Source of the DNA: Apoda limacodes
Lineage: Eukaryota > Arthropoda > Insecta > Lepidoptera > Limacodidae
Length of the DNA stretch: 64,000 nucleotides
Direction of reading: 5' to 3'
NCBI GenBank assembly: GCA_946406115.1
Contig: OX291544.1
Coordinates: 35,357,521 to 35,421,520 of the forward strand
Position 1 is the stretch's first letter. The number at the start of each line of letters is the position of its first letter. Under the pieces are notes generated by a model. The model made no database searches, was not told where the DNA came from, and worked only from the letters and a program-made list of their open reading frames with translations. The position numbers and the translations under genes are program-made. Shown piece after piece: positions 59,201 to 64,000 of this stretch.

Positions 59201-59323
59201 TAATGGTAATGTTTTAGGTAAATACCTACCTATCTAATAATGTATATCGATAAGAGCTTTGTATATTGACGTGTAATACTAAATATTACCAATAAATGAT
59301 GTCTATGTCTATGTCTATGTCTA
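56285..59323 (+). mobile_element. LINE, 5'-truncated, with intact frame and TGTCTA tail
   Basis: A third LINE type. The open frame starts just after a stop at about 56281, inside the endonuclease, and ends 59040. The 3' UTR of about 280 bp ends ACCAATAAATGATG and (TCTATG)n at about 59300-59323. It lies between the integrase and the 3' short LTR of the host element and is the innermost layer of the nest. Confidence 0.88.
56440..59040 (+). CDS. LINE ORF2-type protein: endonuclease (partial) and RT
   Basis: 866 codons without a stop, in-frame ATG at 56440; similarity to the endonuclease extends about 45 codons further upstream (ITHGGSCLYVKNNLKYV). Endonuclease: VVDTNIN (residues 57-62), TSLDHLYTN (99-107), LSDHLAL (122-128). 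RT: LSKVSPLFKGKGPKHSIDGY (413-432), YAYRAGRSTTS (468-478), CCDLSKAFDVADH (first Asp 503), GVAQGSSVSN (561-570), MYADDV (YADD 592-595). C-terminal domain: HSLLQYGVELWG near 722 and GPTVYNHLP. The likely role is target-primed reverse transcription; this copy lacks the endonuclease N-terminus, so it is probably not competent alone. CR1/Jockey-like group; exact clade unknown. Confidence 0.9.
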   Translation: MSVERYCEISAIDLIDLHITIVCVYRTNLISVSDFLIHFERLLDKISECNKICVIVVDTNINCISDFSSDVNSLCDLLSTHEFRNEVNFPTRVTPLSATSLDHLYTNLPAGTVQTSSVTTNLSDHLALRGEILVTSSKAMPIPRLVRDYSRARQYNFIAALASIDWYKILNKNTRSLNSLVKSVVHVIMNNIEICFPFKTEHKRSQSWVTDEIKNTKGFLFDLCELSKKYPDNSPLLSKVTQYEHYYNKMLKHTKAEFYTKIIKHNHNTHKTTWKVVNKERGRITSSMADFTDIIKDTHRQTFNNGKDVVNAMNERFINAARECGATRADVSRARVALVAARPPANRSLRFTLFTAEEVHCIITTRISKKMTKDIYEISMYLLNASAKYIAPILAEIFNRCIKEGVYPDVFKLSKVSPLFKGKGPKHSIDGYRPVSVIPSIAKVFENGISSRLTDFLSVTDALSDCQYAYRAGRSTTSLARELTRLVVDARERHQQVAVVCCDLSKAFDVADHALLAMKLRHYGIHDEALSLLTDLLCNRSQKVVDNGGRIQSDPMVTAMGVAQGSSVSNIMFSLLLNDLPQSIEGAVILMYADDVAAVVCAPCQQELTQRLNDVATRLYNWFTQNGLALNLNKTHFMQFNLSGRAPDSVDLTVGGKRIAQVLVTSFLGFEIDRGLTWRWHIDKLCKKLGSACFALNRLSSVVSREAVRECYFATVHSLLQYGVELWGRSADWQRVFRLQKRAVRAIVRVSQTTSAKPYFKSLEILTLPSLLIMTIAIYVRENISCFAKNKDRHHYKTRNRGKLQTVSCGLEKSRKLIQVIGPTVYNHLPKGVINAPTTSSFKIRLKSWLVDQVFYSIDEFFDLKI

Positions 59324-60072
59324 AGCTTAACATGGAATAATACACAGTATGTTCCGAGCTGCAAAAATAATGTTCATTTAACGAAAGCAAAGCCATGTTA
59401 TAAAATTGTAACACGTTCATATAAAAATATAAGTTTGTATAACATGAATGGGTCGTGAGTCTCGTATTGTAATTCGACCTTCCAAGATGAGCGCGCCGCC
59501 AGGTTCTAACTATGGGTACATGCATGATAAATATTGACGTCATAGGAATTAAACATTTTCAAACTATGAAAATTATCTAAGAATAGTTTAAGTTAGATGT
59601 GCACGTAAGATTGATTTTTTTTTTACTATTACGAAATATGTTTAGATACTTAGTAAAAATATGTATCGGGAATAGGTACCCGACTATATTTCGATTTAAA
59701 CTTCATTTTTGTGTTTTGATAATTTTCATGTATTTTAAAAATATTTAAACTAAATAACGATAATTACTCGTATATTCTGTGCTTTATATTTGTCATTTAA
59801 TGACTAGACTATTTGACCTAACTATTGACTTGGCCATTGACTAACCTTGACAACATAATTGACTTTCTCCTGTGTTAGTATATAAGATAAATAAATATAA
59901 ATAAAGGGGTATATAAAATAGAAACCTTGTGATTGTAATAATTACTCTTTATTTTTTTAAATTGTACACGCACATAATAACAATTATGTTTTTTTTTTTG
60001 GCTACAGAGCATAAATTGGTCTCATGTACAACTTAATTATTTTATTTGGTTTTTTTTTGTAAAAATTGTAAA
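59324..60072 (+). other. 3' non-coding part of the short-LTR element
   Basis: No gene seen. AT-rich, with GAGCGCGCCGCCAGGTTC near 59488 as the only GC-rich spot. By position it belongs to the LTR element whose 3' LTR starts at 60073. Confidence 0.4.
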
Positions 60073-60156
60073 TTTGATGTAATGCAATTATATATAGAAT
60101 GTTTTGACTAATAAACAGTCAGTCACAACTCAACTGTTGTCTCTTATGCCGTCACA
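60073..60156 (+). mobile_element. Short LTR (3')
   Basis: 84 bp, TTTGATGTAATGC to GCCGTCACA, about 93 percent like 55026-55130 apart from a 21-bp gap. Flanks GATAT (55021-55025) and GTAAA (60157-60161) could be a decayed target duplication. Confidence 0.85.
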
Positions 60157-60446
60157 GTAAAACACATTAAATAAGCCTTATACCGTATTCCTAGTTGTAA
60201 TAAGGCATTTGGCTAAGATGCAACAATTAATATCAAGTCCCTTACAGATCGGTCATGGGGTTCCTTAGCGGTTATGCCCTGCGTTTGTGGGTGAGTGAAT
60301 AGGAAGTATATGAGGTTAGCGTGTTAGGTTGGGTAAGTATGAGTGATGAGGTTAGTGTATTTAGGGATCGATTCTGTCTATTACAACGCTAAATTAACAG
60401 CCCGGAAAATTCGTCTAACCGAATTTTCACGCGGAAGGGGGGATAA
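60157..60446 (+). other. Gypsy 3' non-coding region, end, with polypurine tract
   Basis: Collinear with 34957-35259 of the tandem array (CATTAAATAAGCCTTATA, CCCTTACAGATCGGTCATGG, CAGCCCGGAAAATTCGTC). Ends with GCGGAAGGGGGGATAA, the polypurine tract, directly before the 3' LTR. Confidence 0.88.
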
Positions 60447-61265
60447 TGTAGCAAGTTAATTGTTTTAATATGTAATTTTTAGTCTGTAAATAGCTTTAGT
60501 TCTCCTTCTGCGTGATTATTTCAAAATTCTTGTAATTTCTATATCCATACGAGAAATTAACTTATTTACTTTGACATACTCTTAAATTTCGTATTCAAAA
60601 GAATGACAGATAGAAAAAGAAAAAGATTTGAAGAGAGTTTTTTGTGAAAAACGATCACGAGAACATGTGTTAGCAAAAACCATTGAAATTTTACTAAATA
60701 GAGTAAAAAATACAATATTTTTAACAGTGCCGTTATTTTTGAAAATACAGAAATAAATAAAAAAATAATCGAGGAGGCTTTTAAAGAAACGAAATCTGTT
60801 CAGGATAGTACCTATCATATATTTTTATTCGGTTGAGGGATACCTCAAACCCTAATCTCAGGTAACCAACTTCGTTATAACTAGAATTGTTAACATCACC
60901 AAATTGGCTATATTTTCTTACGTTTGAATGGTCATTTTCGCCATATTGAGCCTGATTTAATTGGTTTTCTAAAGCCGGTGATGGCATTGATTTACTAGAC
61001 TCAGGTGAAAGAAATTACACCTTATCACGAAAACTTAATTTACTTGAAACTATTGCGGTACAATCAACGAGAAAAATATATGAAATCGACAGACGGCAAA
61101 ACGGCAATTTGTGAAAATTACCAAAAATTAAAATTTATTATGGAAACATAGAAAATCGTGATATTTAATTGTGAAAAGGGGTAGCATATAAAACTTTAAT
61201 AAATTTTATCACCAGGCCTACTAAAATCTTTTATTTTAATTTTCCCTGGGAAAAAGATTCTGACA
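60447..61265 (+). mobile_element. Ty3/gypsy element: 3' LTR (full length)
   Basis: 819 bp, TGTAGCAAGTTAATTG to GGAAAAAGATTCTGACA, followed by CGTT (61266-61269), the same four bases that precede the 5' LTR. Length equals the 822-bp LTRs of the tandem array, to which it is related at both ends. An antisense 68-codon frame at 60987-60781 is treated as chance. Confidence 0.92.
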
Positions 61266-62660
61266 CGTTATTACAACTAATACAAAATAATATAAGACCA
61301 TGTAAATGGTCTGTTAAATTTAAAAAAAAATCCAGAAGTATGCAAGTGCAAAAAATGAAATCAGGGACTTTGTTTCAGTAATTAGACAAACTCTGGCGGC
61401 TCTCAAAAATTTAGAAGTAGCAGTGGATGGCTGGGATCCAATACTGCTTGCCATCCTGACCCGTAAGCTGGATGCATATGGTGCTCGTTCTTATCAACTT
61501 GACAGGGACCAGGACACAAGTCCAACCTTGTAAGAATTTCTGGACTACATGGACAAGCGAGCACTTTCTTTGGAGAACACTGATTTACGCTTGGAGCAGC
61601 CTGAGTTGAAGCGGCAGTCTACAAGCACGACTCAAAAAAGTAAGGTAGCATTGGCAACAACAACACACTGCTGCACCCTGAAGAAGTTTGCAGTGGGAGC
61701 CCGGTAGTGCTTTTGACTTGCAGCTCCTCTAAAAACATTTGCAGTAATATTTTTTTTGGCAAACACTCATTAAACGCAAACATAGAAGGATGTTCTGCAA
61801 TATTTTAGTAAACCCGGAACACACCCCACTTCAGAATATTTTATGGCGCGAAAACCCTAATTAGCCTGTTAAATGCATATGTCTCGATACCGTCACATAA
61901 AGAGTAAAATCTTCCAGCTATTTAGCCACACGCTGTTTATATGAACTGGCACTAAGGCACGGGCATGACTTACCTTTAGCATTTTATATAATAAAAAAAA
62001 ATTCCTATGATGACGACATTTTGTATTCATGTTCAGATTTAAATAAGTGGCTGTAAGCGAAAGATCAACTGCGTGTAATGCTAAGTTCTGCGAGCTTTGG
62101 CCTACACAAATGTGCTTCTAACACCCCTGGCATTCTGTCTGACATACCAGAGGCAGAGCAGCAATTCACGGAGCTAGAATTTCAAAATGATAGCTTAAGC
62201 ATAAAGGCATTTGATGCCCACGCTTGATATAAAAAAAAAATGATTTACAATCAACAGGCCAATACTTTTTGATAAAAATAAAATAACAAAGAGGGAATTA
62301 TTAAGCTACATAGCAAAATTTTACGACCCACTAGGTTTCGCAAGCCCTATTATTATAAAAAAAATATCATGCAAAGGTTATGGTCGCTGAGCATAGGTTG
62401 GGACTATTGCTTGCCTAGCGATATGGGTAACGAATGGCTAGAATTTGCAAACAGCTTGGCTGCCATGCCGCCCATTCATTTAGGTCGACAAATCCGATGA
62501 TACAGATGAAGTGCAGCTAATTGGCTTTGCTGATGCCTCTAACACTAGAGGATATGGCTGTTGCATATACTTACGCGTGGTCGACAAAACAGGTAACCCT
62601 AGTAGTGCATATATGGTTTTTCTGGCTCAATACAAAAAATAGCTCAATATGAAACAGATC
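61266..62660 (+). pseudogene. BEL/Pao gag end and pol (RT), continuation of 44773
   Basis: Resumes directly after the gypsy target duplication. Gag: LAALKNLEVAVDGWDPILLA (about 61389) and LTRKLDAYGARSYQ, the second half of DUF1759, then LDYMDKRALSLEN. After a gap, pol in several frames: HTPLQNILWRENPN (about 61820), YLATRCLYELALRHGHDLPL (about 61922), ELEFQNDSLS (about 62179), a YYYKKNIMQRLWSLSIGWDY region (about 62350) and QLIGFADASNTRGYGCCIYL (about 62516), the RNase H start. Many stops. Same element and strand as the gag half at 44773-45340. Confidence 0.88.
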
Positions 62661-62668
62661 ATTCAACA

Positions 62669-62908
62669 GTTATATCGGACCCGGGATTTTAGTTTTAAAA
62701 AAAAAAGAATTTATTGAATTATAATTTAATTTAATTAGAAATTGAAAATAGAAAGTACAATTTTTCAAAGAAGTGGCACGAGTGAAGGATCGGACTGGAC
62801 AGACAGACCGGAGAGGTGGATGGGAAGCGTCGAGTATGAAATGCTGACTAGACAGCTGACGTCGGGTTAGGGTAGCGGAGCTAGTATGAAGTATAGGGGT
62901 ATAACAGC
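62669..62908 (-). mobile_element. LTR of an env-bearing gypsy element
   Basis: On the minus strand the LTR begins TGTTATACCCC directly after a polypurine tract (TTCTCCGGGGGGC) and runs about 240 bp to about 62669, with AATAAATTC near its end. It is inserted in the BEL pol remnant. The next sequence upstream (62966-63118) is an env-like tail, so this is a 3' LTR. Confidence 0.65.
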
Positions 62909-62965
62909 CCCCCGGAGAAGATTAAACTTCCGCGTTTAAAACGCGAAGTTAATGAATTAAGGAGT

Positions 62966-63118
62966 CATAGGTGGGTTCTTGTTTTAGGTATGGGTATGGG
63001 AGAGTCATGGTGTTCCGGAGTTGTGATTTCTGCTGTGGGATGCCAGGCTAGGAATTTCTTTACAATATTAGATTTCTTAAAAATAATAACAATTACAGTA
63101 ATAGCAATAATAAAAAAA
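62966..63118 (-). pseudogene. Env-like C-terminal tail
   Basis: Minus-strand frame: a hydrophobic stretch (FFIIAITVIVIIF) followed by basic residues and a short tail ending TRTHL, the end of an insect retroelement envelope protein with its membrane anchor. It stops about 60 bp before the polypurine tract. The rest of the gene is absent: repeat R1 lies immediately upstream. The CTTCCGCGTTTAAAACGCG hairpin at 62926-62945 lies between env and LTR. Confidence 0.6.
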
Positions 63119-63348
63119 CGAGTTGCACTCCGGGAGTGCCGGCAGAAGTGAAAACCTTTACACACGATTCGCGCTTAACACTCAAATATGTCACAAGACA
63201 TGTCTTTGACATTGTCAAGAAATAATAATGTTTGTTTATTTACTTTTTTGACGTAGTATATTTGACATCGCAATCTGTCATAGAATTAAAATTCCATATC
63301 CAACCTCCCTGTACTACTCATAATCGCTATATCATAATACTAAAAAAA
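63119..63348 (+). repeat. Lepidopteran short repeat R1, copy 3 (3'-truncated)
   Basis: Starts CGAGTTGCACTCCGGGAGTG, nearly identical to 12603 onwards; stops at CATAATCGCTATA, where the LINE at 63353 begins. Lacks the right third with the inverted GTTTTCACTTC end. Confidence 0.88.
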
Positions 63349-63352
63349 AAAT

Positions 63353-64000
63353 TGGACCACGGCTCGTAATAATAAGGATCCGAATATTTCTGAGTTAAAA
63401 CGCAAATTAAATGCTGCCTCGAGGTTCAGTAAGAAAGCAACTGCCAGAGCAAAATTCCAATTCATCGGCAAAATAGGTGGGCGACTTGCGAGCTATCCTT
63501 CTGGGAGTCGTGCTTTCTGGTCGCTTGCTAAAGCTGCCGAGGGGAACTTCTGCCAGTCGTCATTACCACCACTGCGAAAGACCGATGGTGACTTGGCCCA
63601 CAGTGCAAAAGAGAAAGCCGATCTATTGGGCAGTCTCTTTGCCTCTAACTCGAATGTGAACGACGAAGGCGCTGTACCACCTACTTTACCGTGGTGCGGT
63701 AAGACCATGCCGGAAATCACTATAACACAGCGCGAGGTCCGGCGAGCGTTGCTTTCCCTAGACGTTCATAAGTCGAGTGGGCCAGACGGCATACCAGCAG
63801 TGGTGCTTAAGCAGTGTGCTCCTGAGTTATGTCCTGTACTCACGCGCCTCTTCACGCTTTCCTACCACACTAGGCAATTTCCGTCTTCATGGAAGACTGC
63901 AAATGTGCACCCGGTGCCCAAAAAGGGCGATAGATCAGATCCATCGAATTACAGGCCTATCGCTATAACCTCTCTCCTCTCCAAGGTGATGGAGCGTGTG
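63353..64000 (+). mobile_element. LINE family A, linker and N-terminal RT, open to window end
   Basis: 216 codons without a stop: LKRKLNAASRFSKKATARAK (linker), RAFWSLAKAAEGNFCQSSLP, KEKADLLGSLFASNSNVND, LDVHKSSGPDGIPAVVLKQC, FPSSWKTANVHPVPKKGDRS, NYRPIAITSLLSKVMERV at the edge. It covers the part of family A missing from the 5476 copy and is the best preserved upstream region. The RT active site would lie just outside the window. Its left end is truncated against repeat R1. Confidence 0.93.

Overview
The window is insect nuclear DNA, most likely from a moth or butterfly (Lepidoptera). It is AT-rich and packed with interspersed repeats: CR1/Jockey-type and RTE-type LINEs, BEL/Pao and Ty3/gypsy LTR elements, Tc1, hAT and Helitron-like DNA elements. 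Several short repeats are ones I recognise as lepidopteran: the GGCCAAGTGCGAGTCGGACT repeat, the TTGCCGGTTCTTCTCAG LINE tail, the AAACGAGTTGCACTCCGGG repeat, and LINE 3' ends carrying short microsatellites. Nothing looks bacterial. The species cannot be named from the sequence.

Only one host gene is supported. Two minus-strand exons (42315-42533 and 16925-17037) encode consecutive parts of the amino-terminal glucanotransferase half of glycogen debranching enzyme (AGL/GDE). Phases match across a 25.3-kb intron. The splice-donor half of the second exon has been copied in tandem into the following intron (about 16582-16912). All other sequence from 17 to 42 kb is intron of this gene filled with repeats. 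Sequence right of 42.5 kb should be the preceding intron.

Layout. 1-1.4 kb: minus LINE of family A. 2.5-16.2 kb: remains of one LTR element with BEL/Pao-like gag and pol pieces and an env-like gene between two related LTRs; it is cut by a family A LINE (5.5-6.7), a CR1/Jockey LINE (8.9-11.8), a Helitron-like element (12.0-12.2), a Tc1 element that itself contains a hAT element containing a third repeat (12.2-14.5), and another LINE fragment (14.6-15.0). 16.6-17.0: AGL exon and its partial copies. 18-31 kb: LINEs of at least five families, plus 5S rRNA-derived short repeats. 32.2-39.2: a tandem LTR-internal-LTR-internal-LTR array of an internally deleted gypsy element, period about 3.1 kb. 41.5-42.3: minisatellite, then the upstream AGL exon. 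43-64 kb: a BEL/Pao element (44.5-62.7) split by a Ty3/gypsy element (45341-61265, exact CGTT target duplication), which holds an RTE piece, an unexplained 4.7-kb block, and a second LTR element with roughly 100-bp LTRs that contains a LINE with an undamaged 866-codon frame.

Most genes here do not work together; they are layers of insertions whose nesting gives a relative time order. The LTR and env-like genes are old, broken copies and are described only as such.
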